From contig NZ_VCIA01000001.1 of assembly GCF_005887555.1 (NCBI RefSeq), positions 1,054,001 to 1,118,000 on the forward strand: a stretch of DNA of 64,000 bases. The letters are read 5' to 3'. Each line of letters begins with the position of its first letter. Position 1 is the stretch's first letter. This stretch comes from Lentibacillus cibarius (GTDB taxonomy: Bacteria; Bacillota; Bacilli; Bacillales; Amphibacillaceae). Positions 1-9,336 of the stretch are shown in pieces. The position numbers and the translations under genes are program-made. Under the pieces are notes generated by a model. The model was not told where the DNA came from. It made no database searches and saw only the letters and a list, made by a program, of their open reading frames with translations.

Positions 1-1
1 A

Positions 2-601
2 CTACTCGCGTATTTTACAGGTAATTTTCCAGATGATCATCCGTTTGGCAAGATTACCCCGACACCGGATCGCTCCCTACGACCGGAGTTATTCATGCTT
101 GGATCGAGTGATGGTGGAATGAAAATGGCATCCCAACTTGGACTTGGCTATGCATTTGCCGCGCAGATCAACCCAGATTGGGCGGATCCTGTTTTGCAAA
201 ACTACCGCAAACAATTTCAACCGTCGGAATTCCTGGCTGAGCCGTACAGCATCCTGTCCATTGTCGTCGTCTGTGCCGAAACGGATGAAGAAGCGGCGTA
301 TTATGCAGGACCTGCCGAACTCCAATGGGTACGCTGGGGCACTGGCCAGTTCCAATTCGCACCACCAACATTAGAAGAAGCAGCAGCCCATACGTACACA
401 CAAGAAGAAGAAATGGTACGCCAGCAAAATAAAGGGCGCTTTATCATCGGCAGTGTGGATACGGTAAAAGAACAAATTCTACAACTGAAAGAAGATGCGC
501 AAATTGATGAGCTGATGGTCTTGAATATGATTTCCGATAAAGAAGCAAGAAACAAATCCTTTTCATTACTTGCTGACGCTTTTCAACTGACCAATCACTA
601 A
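2..601 (+). CDS. Luciferase-like (LLM class) flavin-dependent monooxygenase, C-terminal part
   Basis: The reading frame is open from base 2 and ends in TAA at 599-601, so only the C-terminal ~199 residues are present. LLM-class enzymes use reduced flavin and oxygen to oxidise small organic substrates. The visible part has features typical of the family: PELFMLGSSDGGMKMASQLG near the start, then GYAFAAQINP, and a late segment FIIGSVDTVKEQILQLKED that matches the usual 'G(S/T)P..V...L' closing helix. It closely resembles the MsnO8/YceB-like group, but the substrate cannot be told from sequence. The next gene starts 30 bp downstream on the same strand and may be cotranscribed. Confidence 0.85.
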   Translation, partial: LLAYFTGNFPDDHPFGKITPTPDRSLRPELFMLGSSDGGMKMASQLGLGYAFAAQINPDWADPVLQNYRKQFQPSEFLAEPYSILSIVVVCAETDEEAAYYAGPAELQWVRWGTGQFQFAPPTLEEAAAHTYTQEEEMVRQQNKGRFIIGSVDTVKEQILQLKEDAQIDELMVLNMISDKEARNKSFSLLADAFQLTNH

Positions 602-631
602 ACTAAATCCAGCCTAAGGAGGAACGCTACC

Positions 632-1558
632 ATGCAAACCATGCAAGCATTCGTTCGAACCGACGCCAATAGCAGAGAGGTGGAAATTGCTAATGTCCCG
701 ATACCTTCCATTAATGATGATGAGGTCCTTATACAAGTGGAAGCATTTGGTGTCGGCATACATGACCGATATTTTATCCCAAAAAATGTAGACTTCCCCT
801 ACCCGATTGGCATAGAAGGAGCAGGCACGATTGTCCAATTAGGGGATCAGGTTACCGATGTTGCAGTCGGCGACCGAGTGATATTTACGACCAGCTTCCA
901 GCCAAAAGGCGGCTCATGGGCGGAGTATGCTGCTGCTAATCAAGCGACACTCATTCCCATGCCCGACCACCTTACCTTCCAGCAGGGTGCAGCGGTTCAT
1001 GTCGCTGCAAAAACAGCACTGGAAAGCATGCGTGCCCTCGACCTTAATAAAGGTGACAGTCTGTTTATCGCCGGTGCATCCGGGGCGATTGGGACCTTTG
1101 TCATTCAGCTGGCGGCAGCCAAAGGTATTCATGTAGCCGGGTCAGCTTCAGCAAGAAATCATGACTACATGGCATCCCTCGGCGCGGAAAAAACCGTCGA
1201 CTACCATGACGCCGACTGGCAAAAGCAAGTCAACGAATGGGCTAGTGGCGGTGTCACAGCAGCCTTAGCCATTCAACCGGGCACAGGAAAAGATAGTTTG
1301 CCCGTTGTCAAAGATGGTGGCAAGGTCATTACCGTGTCAGGTGATCAACTGGAGGGTGAACGAGGAATCACCATCCAGCAAATGAGCCATCACCAGGATA
1401 CCCATCAAGACGTCATCCAGCTAGTTCGTGACATTGCTGATGAAAAAATCAAGCTTGTTATCGAAAAAGAATATCCGTTCGAACAAGGCTTAGAGGCACT
1501 TGAGAAAACCGAAACAAGACACGCAAGAGGAAAATTAGTCGTTACAACGCCTTCGTAG
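632..1558 (+). CDS. Zinc-independent MDR oxidoreductase, quinone oxidoreductase (QOR)-like
   Basis: A 308-residue protein of the medium-chain dehydrogenase/reductase superfamily. The N-terminal GroES-like domain carries EVLIQVEAFGVGIHDR and GIEGAGTIVQLG. The Rossmann domain has the nucleotide-binding motif SLFIAGASGAIGTFVIQLA around residue 145. Cysteine zinc ligands are absent, as expected of quinone oxidoreductase-type NADPH-dependent reductases. The start is set by AAGGAGGA about 10 bases before ATG 632. It follows the LLM monooxygenase at 30 bp and is followed by a strong terminator, so the two probably form one transcript. The physiological substrate is unknown. Confidence 0.88.
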   Translation: MQTMQAFVRTDANSREVEIANVPIPSINDDEVLIQVEAFGVGIHDRYFIPKNVDFPYPIGIEGAGTIVQLGDQVTDVAVGDRVIFTTSFQPKGGSWAEYAAANQATLIPMPDHLTFQQGAAVHVAAKTALESMRALDLNKGDSLFIAGASGAIGTFVIQLAAAKGIHVAGSASARNHDYMASLGAEKTVDYHDADWQKQVNEWASGGVTAALAIQPGTGKDSLPVVKDGGKVITVSGDQLEGERGITIQQMSHHQDTHQDVIQLVRDIADEKIKLVIEKEYPFEQGLEALEKTETRHARGKLVVTTPS

Positions 1559-1596
1559 GCAGGGATTATGGGGGACGGGCGCTTGGTCCCCTCCAA

Positions 1597-1642
1597 CAAA
1601 AAGGGAACGGTGGCCGTTTATGCGGCTCCGTTCCCTTTTTTA
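1597..1642 (+). terminator. Rho-independent terminator after the MDR gene
   Basis: The arms AAAAGGGAACGG and CCGTTCCCTTTTTT pair around a loop of about 18 bases and end in a T run. It lies between the convergent MDR gene and htpG and can serve both strands. Confidence 0.85.
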
Positions 1643-1646
1643 TTAT

Positions 1647-3530
1647 TTAAGAAGTCATGACTTTACATATATCATTGGTAAAGGTGACCGGATCATTGAC
1701 TGGTAATCCCTCAATCAAGAGTGCCTGGTTGTACAATAGATTTGTATACAACTTGAATTGTTCCTCATTCTGATCATACACCTGCTTTAAGGCGTCAAAT
1801 ACTTCGTGGTTGACGTTAATCTCCAGGACTTTTTCTGCGTTTATTTGCTGATTGTTTGGCATCATATTTAGTGTCTTTTCCATTTCTAATGAGATATCGC
1901 CATCGGTTGTCAGGCAGACTGGATGGGATTTCAATCGCTTGGAAACACGTACCTCTTTTACCTTATCGGACAAAATGGATTTCATTTCGTCGAACAAAGC
2001 TTTATTCGCATCCGCTGCTTCATCTGCTTGCTGATTTTCTTCGTCCAAGTCAATGCCTAAATCACCACTGGATACCGAGCGGAATTCTTTGCCTTTATAA
2101 TTCATCATCATGGTGATGGCAAATTCATCCACTTCATCCGTGAAGTATAAAATCTCATACCCTTTATCCGCCACCAGCTCGGTTTGCGGAAGCTTTTCAA
2201 TTCGATCGCGGGATTCCCCTGCAGCATAGTAAATATATGGTTGATCATCTTTCATTCTAGATACATATTCATCCAAGGTGACCAATTTCTTTTCCGTAGA
2301 CGAATAGAACATTAACAGATCCTGCAATGTCTCCTTGTTAGCACCGAAGTCACTGTAGACGCCAAACTTTAACTGACGGCCAAAGGAATCATAAAACGTT
2401 TCATATTTTTCACGGTCATTCTTCAGCAGTTGCTCGAGCTGCTGTTTCACTTTTTTATTGATATTTTTCGCGATCAGTTGAAGCTGTCTATCATGCTGGA
2501 GCATCTCCCGCGAAATATTCAGCGATAAATCCTCAGAGTCAACCATTCCTTTGACAAAACTGAAGTGATCCGGCAATAAGTCCGCACATTTTTCCATAAT
2601 CAGCACACCATTGGAATACAGCTGTAACCCTTTTTCATACTCCTGTGTGTAATAGTCAAATGGCATGGTTTCCGGAATGAACAAAATAGCATTATAGCGA
2701 ATCGTACCGTCCACTTGCAGATGGGCATGCTTCAGCGGTTTATCATGACCGAAATGCTGTTCCTTGTAAAATGTTTCATAGTCTTCATCGGTCAGCTCGC
2801 TTTTATTTTTCTTCCAAATCGGCACCATGCTGTTGATCGTTTCTTCTTCAACATAATCGACGTATTCATCGCTATCGTCGTCTTTCGGCTTGCTCTTTGT
2901 CACGTCCATCTTAATCGGATAACGGATAAAGTCGGAATATTTCTTAACGATGCTTTGCAGCCGCTGCTCGTCCAAATACTGATCGTAATCTTCATCTTCA
3001 CTGTTTTCCTTCAGTTTTATATAAATTTCCGTACCTGCTTCCGCTTTTTCGTGCGGTTCAATGGTATATCCATCAGTGCCTTGTGACTCCCATTTAAATG
3101 CTTCATCACCGCCATGCGCCTTGGTGATGACAGTTACGGCATCGGCAACCATAAATGCGGCGTAAAACCCTACACCAAATTGCCCGATAATGTCGTGGCC
3201 ATCCTTCATTTCATTTTCATTTTTAAACGACAAGGAACCACTTTTGGCAATAACGCCAAGATTGGATTCCAGTTCTTCTTTTGTCATGCCAATTCCGGTA
3301 TCGATGACTTTTAATGTGCGATTGTCTTTATCAGCCTCAATCTTAATATAGTAATCTGCCGGGTTAAATTGGATAGAGTCATCGGTCAGCGCTTTATAAT
3401 AAATCTTGTCGATCGCATCACTCGCGTTGGAAATCAGCTCCCGCAGGAAAACCTCCCGCTGCGAATAGATGGAGTTAATCATCAGTTCTAATAACCGTTT
3501 CGATTCCGCTTTAAATTGTTTTTCAGCCAT
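1647..3530 (-). CDS. htpG: HtpG, bacterial Hsp90 chaperone
   Basis: ATP-dependent homodimeric chaperone, 627 residues, the usual length for Bacillaceae HtpG. The GHKL ATPase domain is clear: [23 protein letters not shown] and [14 protein letters not shown]. The middle domain and the dimerisation domain (ending in [17 protein letters not shown]) are complete. An upstream in-frame ATG exists, but [14 protein letters not shown] at 3530 is the family N-terminus and has AAAGGGG at good spacing. The leader contains a CIRCE operator (see separate entry), which implies HrcA control. B. subtilis htpG, by contrast, is known as a class III heat-shock gene without CIRCE. It is monocistronic and convergent with the MDR gene. 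Confidence 0.97.
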   Translation of the reverse strand: MAEKQFKAESKRLLELMINSIYSQREVFLRELISNASDAIDKIYYKALTDDSIQFNPADYYIKIEADKDNRTLKVIDTGIGMTKEELESNLGVIAKSGSLSFKNENEMKDGHDIIGQFGVGFYAAFMVADAVTVITKAHGGDEAFKWESQGTDGYTIEPHEKAEAGTEIYIKLKENSEDEDYDQYLDEQRLQSIVKKYSDFIRYPIKMDVTKSKPKDDDSDEYVDYVEEETINSMVPIWKKNKSELTDEDYETFYKEQHFGHDKPLKHAHLQVDGTIRYNAILFIPETMPFDYYTQEYEKGLQLYSNGVLIMEKCADLLPDHFSFVKGMVDSEDLSLNISREMLQHDRQLQLIAKNINKKVKQQLEQLLKNDREKYETFYDSFGRQLKFGVYSDFGANKETLQDLLMFYSSTEKKLVTLDEYVSRMKDDQPYIYYAAGESRDRIEKLPQTELVADKGYEILYFTDEVDEFAITMMMNYKGKEFRSVSSGDLGIDLDEENQQADEAADANKALFDEMKSILSDKVKEVRVSKRLKSHPVCLTTDGDISLEMEKTLNMMPNNQQINAEKVLEINVNHEVFDALKQVYDQNEEQFKLYTNLLYNQALLIEGLPVNDPVTFTNDICKVMTS

Positions 3531-3595
3531 CCGTATTCCCCTTTCGCCATTGTTATCGAGGTAATGCCAGGGCTTTTGCAGTCCAATAACCCCTA

Positions 3596-3622
3596 TTAGC
3601 ACTCGACCTTGTAGAGTGATAA
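3596..3622 (-). promoter_or_regulatory. CIRCE operator (HrcA-binding site) in the htpG leader
   Basis: TTAGCACTC, nine bases, GAGTGATAA. This matches the CIRCE inverted repeat (TTAGCACTC-N9-GAGTGCTAA) at 17 of 18 arm positions with the exact N9 spacing. It sits just downstream of a -35/-10 pair and about 65 bp before the htpG start, the normal place for HrcA repression. Confidence 0.92.
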
Positions 3623-3633
3623 TTACAATATAT

Positions 3634-3662
3634 TAAATATCACATTCATTTTTTTGTGTCAA
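3634..3662 (-). promoter_or_regulatory. Sigma-A promoter of htpG
   Basis: Read on the minus strand, a perfect TTGACA (3657-3662) is followed after 17 bases by TATTTA (3634-3639). The expected start of transcription falls at about 3627, at the upstream edge of the CIRCE operator, so HrcA bound there would block initiation. Confidence 0.75.
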
Positions 3663-3753
3663 TGAATGGGGGGTGGTAGGAAGGCTTTGATGCTCATTTG
3701 TATCAATAGCATAGACGTTTTTTAATAGAAGTGGTTGGAACCGTCATAATGCT

Positions 3754-4785
3754 CTATACTTCCCATGTTTTGTTGTTTAATAGATTAGCAATATTAAATG
3801 CATTCATATCTTGTTGAAAACCATCTATCTCCGTTAAATCAATATAACGTGTGCCTTGCACAGCACCTTTTGTTTTTTTCATATAATTAGTTTCATGGAA
3901 TTTCTCAACAAAGAAATATCTTCTTCCTTCTTCAAGTGGATAGCTGTAGTTTTGCTTCGCTTCAATTGTTACCTCTTTAATAATATCCTTTTGTGTTTCT
4001 GATACTTTTCCTTTTACTTCATTAATAATATTTACCTTATTCTCTTTAGGCAAGTACTGTGCGTCTACAATACATGTAATTTCACCAATTGCCCGTACAG
4101 CCTTATTTTTATATAGACCTAAATATCTCGTATTTTGGTAACCCCTATCGGCAGGATTATAGTAAACATTATGTTTTAGATTTTGTTCCAACGTTTTGCT
4201 TGTTAATACAACTCTAATTTTTGAATCAGAATTATCGATTAAGTTTGATTCATTGCAAAAGGATTCATAATCAACTATTAAACCTTGCATTTCTAAATCA
4301 TATTCATTTAGAACGGTACTAAAACTATTACAGATATCCTTAAAAGTTGTTGCCACAAATTGAATATTTTGTCGGTTGTTATCGTTATAATTATTCAATT
4401 CTTTGTTTATCTCATCAAGATAATCAACTGAGATAGGCTCTTTATTTATCCATAGGAAAATTTGTTGGTCTTCATTTTTAAACGCATCCAAATGTTTTGT
4501 TATTTGGGATAACTGTTTCTGTCCATAAAGTTTTGTTTCAATTACCATTTTAATGCTTTCTTGTTCAATTAAGCCATCAGGAACACTACCACTTGATGCT
4601 TTTTCCTGCTGCTTAAATTTTACCGTCGTATTTAACACTATGTCGTTGTTTTCGATAAGGGTATTCATAAACTCAGTAAATTTAATAGGACTATGATTGT
4701 ATAGTCTTCTAAATAATAATAATGTATTGTTGGTAACCATGTTTTCTTTTTGCGAGTATCTAGGAAAATAATGAACCTCTGACAT
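3754..4785 (-). CDS. Hypothetical protein, possible PD-(D/E)XK-type nuclease next to a type I R-M operon
   Basis: A 343-residue protein that I do not recognise as a named family. Near residue 85 a hydrophobic strand carries IKMVIETKLYGQ, preceded by PDGLIEQ. This D...ExK arrangement suggests a restriction-endonuclease-like fold (seen in sequence, inferred function). The N-terminus (RYSQKENMVTNNTLLLFRRL) also resembles small predicted nucleases found near restriction systems. The middle is rich in Lys, Asn and Ile, and base composition is AT-richer than the neighbours, which suggests acquisition. The start has AAAGGA upstream. It lies about 270 bp downstream of hsdR on the same strand and could be an accessory or independent defence gene. 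Confidence 0.6.
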   Translation of the reverse strand: MSEVHYFPRYSQKENMVTNNTLLLFRRLYNHSPIKFTEFMNTLIENNDIVLNTTVKFKQQEKASSGSVPDGLIEQESIKMVIETKLYGQKQLSQITKHLDAFKNEDQQIFLWINKEPISVDYLDEINKELNNYNDNNRQNIQFVATTFKDICNSFSTVLNEYDLEMQGLIVDYESFCNESNLIDNSDSKIRVVLTSKTLEQNLKHNVYYNPADRGYQNTRYLGLYKNKAVRAIGEITCIVDAQYLPKENKVNIINEVKGKVSETQKDIIKEVTIEAKQNYSYPLEEGRRYFFVEKFHETNYMKKTKGAVQGTRYIDLTEIDGFQQDMNAFNIANLLNNKTWEV

Positions 4786-4850
4786 TTAAAATCAATCCTT
4801 TATTGTGTTATTGGAATCACGAAGTTACTTTAGTTTTTATTGTCTAATTA

Positions 4851-4994
4851 CTAATATTTAATCTCTGTCTGCTTCGCCCGTAAGTCAGGATATTCAACCT
4901 TATTTATCGTGAATTGCCTTGGGCTCCCTTGAAAAGTCCATTTTTGAACAACGCCACTCCTCCATAAGCTTTTAATTTTCATTAAGTACTCCAT
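4851..4994 (-). CDS. Possible 47-residue small protein or gene fragment
   Basis: An open frame of 48 codons including the stop, between hsdR and the putative nuclease. The product begins MEYLMKIKSLWRSGVVQ and ends RAKQTEIKY. No convincing ribosome site precedes the ATG, so it may be the remnant of a longer gene. Function unknown. Confidence 0.25.
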   Translation of the reverse strand: MEYLMKIKSLWRSGVVQKWTFQGSPRQFTINKVEYPDLRAKQTEIKY

Positions 4995-5016
4995 TCGTAT
5001 CTAGTATAATTATTCA

Positions 5017-5051
5017 ATCCAGCAAAATAAGCTAAGCTTATTTTGCTGGAT
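5017..5051 (-). terminator. Perfect 17-bp stem palindrome after hsdR
   Basis: ATCCAGCAAAATAAGCT and its exact complement are separated by one base, 8 bp after the hsdR stop. It lacks a T run, so it may terminate weakly or protect the 3' end of the hsd mRNA. Confidence 0.6.
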
Positions 5052-5058
5052 ATCTATG

Positions 5059-8049
5059 TCACGTTTCCTTCAACCGATAATAAACTTCCTCCTTCATCTC
5101 ATTCATCAGAAACGCCCGTTGCTCTTCATTTTCCATCATTTTTTGGAAGAAGTTTCGCTCAGTCATGCGATCGATCAAGAAATCCATAAACCTGCCCTCG
5201 AAACTGAAGGTGAAGTTATCAATGGAATTATTTTTAGCTCTAACCTGCAGCTCTTCGTCTTGTACCATATCCTCTACAAGCTGATCTCGTGACAATTTAT
5301 CCTGCGGGTCAAAGTTAGTGCCGAACTTTTCATTCATGCGGTCAATGACGGAAGACAATCGTTCCTTTTCTTCCTCCTTCGCTGAACCTCCCCCTGCATG
5401 TTGGGGCGGATCAATATCCACTCTACCTTGGGTCTCAAGTTGAATAGTCCCTTCAAATACTTTTTGATTTCGATAGTATTCAAGTGCAACATCATCAGCT
5501 AAATAGACGCGTTCATTTGGTTTCTTAGGTAATTTACGCAGAAGATAACTTAAATAAACATATAGCTTATGAAGATCAACATCGGTAAATGGCCCAATCT
5601 GCAGAACAAAAGAGTACGTGCGGATAAACTTGGACGCTGAACTCTTAAACTGGTCTTGGTTTTCTTCTGTTAACTCTTTATTAAACCGGTCAACCGCCTG
5701 GTCCAAGATGGGATTTAGTCGTTCCTGAGTACGTTTGTCTTTTAACTTACCGTTAAATTCCAATTCACTGACTGAATTGATCTCACTTGCTGTATACACT
5801 TGCATAGCATCAAGTTCATACTGCAAATCATATAGAATGTTTGGATCGGTTACATCGCTTAGGCCAGTTACTTCATAGTAACTCTGAAATGCTTCTTGAA
5901 TATCTTCAGGTTCATTCACAAAATCAAGGACAAATGTATCTTCTTTGCCTCGGCACGTTCGATTCAGTCGAGACAAGGTCTGCACTGCTTTTATACCATT
6001 TAATGGCTTATCGACATACATTGTATGAAGTAAGGGCTCGTCAAAACCTGTCTGGTATTTTTCGGCAACAATCAGCACTTGATATTCGTCCGTCGAAAAT
6101 TTATCTGTCAATTCACTTTCACTTATCTGATTGATTCCGGCTTCCGTATATGACAACCCATCGTCATCAACCGTACCCGAAAAGGCAATAAGTGTTTTCA
6201 TATCTGTATAATTCTTTTTCTTAATATACGCATCAAACGCATGCTTATATCTGACAGCATGGAGCCTGCTGCGGGTCACAAGCATGGCTTTCGCCCGTCC
6301 GCCAATTTTGTGCCGTGTCACCCGGCGGTAGTGTTCCACAATGATGGCTGTTTTCTGGGCAATGCTATGCGGGTGGAGGGATACAAAACGGGCAATCTCC
6401 TGGGTAGCTTTTCCTTTGGCTACTTCCGGATCATCATTAATATTTTTTTCGACTTTGTAGAAGGTATCGTATGTGACATAGTTCTGCAGCACATCAAGAA
6501 TAAATCCTTCTTCAATTGCCTGACGCATCGAATAGATATGAAAAGGTTCCGGTACTTTCGTTTCCGGATTGATAGTACCGAATTTTTCAATCGTCTTAGG
6601 TTTAGGGGTTGCTGTAAAGGCAAAGAATGAGATATTATTCTGCTTCCCACTCTTCTCGACCGTTTCTACAATCTTTTCTTCTGTACTATCCAACTCGTCT
6701 TCCAAAACCTTATCCGCTGCGTAAGCATCTTCCAGCGACTTGTCGGATAAAATACTTGTCATTGCTGTGGAGGCTTTTCCGCCCTGTGAACTATGAGCTT
6801 CATCAATCACAATACCGTATTTACCACGTGAAAACTCACCCACTTTTTCGATGATAAATGGGAATTTCTGCAAAGTCGTAATAATGATTCGCGTTTTATT
6901 CTGAATCGCTTCAGCAAGCTGGTTGGAGTCTTTGTCAATCTTCTGGACGACCCCTGCTTCATGTTCCAACTGATAAATCGCATCCTGCAGCTGTTTATCA
7001 AGTACACGACGGTCTGTAATCACAATAACACTGTCAAAAATGGGTTCATTGTTTTCGTCATGGACTTTCGCCAGGCGGTGTGCCAACCAGGAAATGCTGT
7101 TCGTTTTCCCACTTCCTGCCGAGTGCTGCACAAGGTAATTTCCACCGACCTTGTTCTTTTGGATATCGGTTTCAATGTCACGCACAACATCCAGCTGGTG
7201 ATAACGGGGAAAAATAACGATTTCTTTCTTATCAACGATCTCCCCTGTACTATCACGTATATCCTTTTGTTCGATATACACAAAACGGAATAAGAGGTCT
7301 AAGAGGCTATCTTTTTGTAAAATATCATTCCATAAATAGGAAGTGCGGTAATCATTGTAGATAATAGGATTTCCTTTACCTCCCTGATTGCCACGATTAA
7401 ATGGCAAGAAGGAAGTACTATCCCCATCCAGCCTGGTCGTCATCCATACTTCATCCGTATCCACAGCAAAATAAACCATGACACGTTTTTTCGGCTGGAA
7501 TAACAATTCTTTCGGGTCACGGTCTTGCTTGAACTGGCGTTTGGCATGTTCAACAGTTTGCTTTGTTAAAGGGTTCTTCAGTTCCATGACGACAAGTGGA
7601 AAACCATTGAGAAACAACACCATATCAAGACTGTTGTTGTGCTTACTGCTGTAATACACTTGCCGGCTAACCGTAAAGATGTTGTTTTCATAGTTCTGCA
7701 TTAGGAGCTGATTCAAGGTGCTTGGCGGTTTATTAAAGGCTAACCGCAATGACACCCCTCTGTCTTTAATCCCATGCCGCAGACAGTCAATAACACCCCG
7801 ACGATTCAGCTCTTGGTCCAACCGGTCAAGGAAACGTTTCTCGAATTTATCACCGTGAATCGTTTTGAGACGTTCGAATTTCTTCGGTTGAGTTGCTTCC
7901 AGGAATTGAAACAACATCTCGACGTCGATGGCACGTTCCTGAAAGACTTTAAGTGCTTCTCCGTGCAGACGACGCTCTATATATCCGGCATGTGTTAAAC
8001 TTGTTTCAATATTTTCTTCCAGTCCCGTCTCTGAGTAATCTATCGCCAT
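5059..8049 (-). CDS. hsdR: Type I restriction enzyme R subunit (HsdR)
   Basis: Motor and nuclease subunit of a type I restriction complex, 996 residues. It translocates DNA with ATP and cuts unmodified DNA. The N-terminal nuclease shows D142 in NSLDMVLF and E156-x-K158 in VVMELKNP, the PD-(D/E)XK catalytic set. The SF2 helicase core has Walker A HSAGSGKT (309-316), a DEAH box in VIDEAHSSQGG (416-419), FFAFTATPK and the motif VI-like QTLSRLNRT. The C-terminal domain that binds the methylase is present. AGGAGG precedes ATG 8049. It is last in the operon hsdM-hsdS-hsdR, 15 bp after hsdS. The subunit looks intact although its hsdM partner is frameshifted. Confidence 0.96.
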   Translation of the reverse strand: MAIDYSETGLEENIETSLTHAGYIERRLHGEALKVFQERAIDVEMLFQFLEATQPKKFERLKTIHGDKFEKRFLDRLDQELNRRGVIDCLRHGIKDRGVSLRLAFNKPPSTLNQLLMQNYENNIFTVSRQVYYSSKHNNSLDMVLFLNGFPLVVMELKNPLTKQTVEHAKRQFKQDRDPKELLFQPKKRVMVYFAVDTDEVWMTTRLDGDSTSFLPFNRGNQGGKGNPIIYNDYRTSYLWNDILQKDSLLDLLFRFVYIEQKDIRDSTGEIVDKKEIVIFPRYHQLDVVRDIETDIQKNKVGGNYLVQHSAGSGKTNSISWLAHRLAKVHDENNEPIFDSVIVITDRRVLDKQLQDAIYQLEHEAGVVQKIDKDSNQLAEAIQNKTRIIITTLQKFPFIIEKVGEFSRGKYGIVIDEAHSSQGGKASTAMTSILSDKSLEDAYAADKVLEDELDSTEEKIVETVEKSGKQNNISFFAFTATPKPKTIEKFGTINPETKVPEPFHIYSMRQAIEEGFILDVLQNYVTYDTFYKVEKNINDDPEVAKGKATQEIARFVSLHPHSIAQKTAIIVEHYRRVTRHKIGGRAKAMLVTRSRLHAVRYKHAFDAYIKKKNYTDMKTLIAFSGTVDDDGLSYTEAGINQISESELTDKFSTDEYQVLIVAEKYQTGFDEPLLHTMYVDKPLNGIKAVQTLSRLNRTCRGKEDTFVLDFVNEPEDIQEAFQSYYEVTGLSDVTDPNILYDLQYELDAMQVYTASEINSVSELEFNGKLKDKRTQERLNPILDQAVDRFNKELTEENQDQFKSSASKFIRTYSFVLQIGPFTDVDLHKLYVYLSYLLRKLPKKPNERVYLADDVALEYYRNQKVFEGTIQLETQGRVDIDPPQHAGGGSAKEEEKERLSSVIDRMNEKFGTNFDPQDKLSRDQLVEDMVQDEELQVRAKNNSIDNFTFSFEGRFMDFLIDRMTERNFFQKMMENEEQRAFLMNEMKEEVYYRLKET

Positions 8050-8064
8050 TTGTAAGCCTCCTTT

Positions 8065-9336
8065 CTAGTGAACTTCTTCTGTTTCCGTTGCATAATCACG
8101 TACATCTATCTTGCCTGTGACAGCTTCGTAAATTAAGGATTCACGGTATTCTTTTAGTTTGGAGATTTGAATCCTAATATATTCTATCAATTCTTTTGTT
8201 GTTGAATCTAATTCATCTAGCTTGCTTACTATTTTAGCCAACTCACTTTTTGGTGGTTTAAGAAGAGATAACCACTTTAAATCCTTATAATTCATTGTTT
8301 GCCTTACTCCGTCTCCCAAACCATAATATATTTTTTGTAAATCGTAACTGTGCAATAAGTAATAGTAGTACTTACTTCTCTCTCTACAGTTATTAGATAA
8401 AGATAGGGTGGTATAGGCTGAAGTGATAATGCCCTTCTCTGTTACATATCCTACCCGTAAACTTCTTTTATCATTTTGCAGATCCGTAAGCCTCATTACT
8501 ATATCACCTTGATTTACTATATTGTACGTATTAAAGGAGGCTGGGATTAAGCCAAAATTTGCCTCAACATTTCTCCTTATAATTCTTCCATAACTTAGAG
8601 ACAAAACGTTTTGTTCTTTCAGATTGATGTTTTTATGTTTCACCTCAGCTAATTCTAAAAAAAGAGGGGATACTTCCCAATGCTCTGGTATCTCACCAAT
8701 CCACTCGATCCCTGAATCTTTCATTTTTACATTTGGATCAAGCCCTTTGGTCACGGTCTCCGTAATCATCGCCTGACGCTTTTCTTCCAGTAATTCAATT
8801 AAGCGTTCTTTGTCTGAGACGAGAGCATCTATTTCGGACGTTCTTTGATCAAGGTAATCACTTATAGCTTTTTGCATCGGTAATATTGGTACCGATAATT
8901 CAAGGTTTTTTAAAGCTGAATTTGATAACTCAAGAAAAGTAGTACCTCTTCCTAATTGATTAAGATATTCTTCATTAATACTCAAGTAATAATAAAAAAA
9001 CCTAATATCCGTTTTCTCATTTTGTTCTAAGCTTTTACAACCTTGATTTGTCGCGTATGGAGTTTTAACAATTTTCACATTACCTATCGGCGCTCTGGTT
9101 GAAAGAACGATGCTTCCTGCTTTAACAAGGGTTGCCGAGGAGTTTTCTAAACCTTTAAAGCTTATTTTTCTAATTGAATTTCTAATATGTGAATTTCCAG
9201 TGCTCAAATCTTCTGGGGTAATCCATTTTACTTCTCCAGGTTCCCAATATGAAGGTTCATTACTTTTGGGTGTCCCCCCATTTTTTATCTTAAACAATCT
9301 TTTTAGTTTTTGTTTATTCCAGTTTTTTTGCGCCAT
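8065..9336 (-). CDS. hsdS: Type I restriction-modification specificity subunit (HsdS)
   Basis: DNA sequence-recognition subunit, about 423 residues. It has the classic two-fold layout: target domain 1 opens with NWNKQKLKRLFKIKNGGTP and ends in the coiled spacer LDQRTSEIDALVSDKERLIE; target domain 2 opens with DSGIEWIGEIPEHWEVSPL and ends in a second spacer around LDELDSTTKELIEYI. The half-sites cannot be predicted by eye. The start overlaps the hsdM stop (TGATG at 9334-9338), giving translational coupling; a GTG one codon earlier is an alternative. Intact. Confidence 0.95.
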   Translation of the reverse strand: MAQKNWNKQKLKRLFKIKNGGTPKSNEPSYWEPGEVKWITPEDLSTGNSHIRNSIRKISFKGLENSSATLVKAGSIVLSTRAPIGNVKIVKTPYATNQGCKSLEQNEKTDIRFFYYYLSINEEYLNQLGRGTTFLELSNSALKNLELSVPILPMQKAISDYLDQRTSEIDALVSDKERLIELLEEKRQAMITETVTKGLDPNVKMKDSGIEWIGEIPEHWEVSPLFLELAEVKHKNINLKEQNVLSLSYGRIIRRNVEANFGLIPASFNTYNIVNQGDIVMRLTDLQNDKRSLRVGYVTEKGIITSAYTTLSLSNNCRERSKYYYYLLHSYDLQKIYYGLGDGVRQTMNYKDLKWLSLLKPPKSELAKIVSKLDELDSTTKELIEYIRIQISKLKEYRESLIYEAVTGKIDVRDYATETEEVH

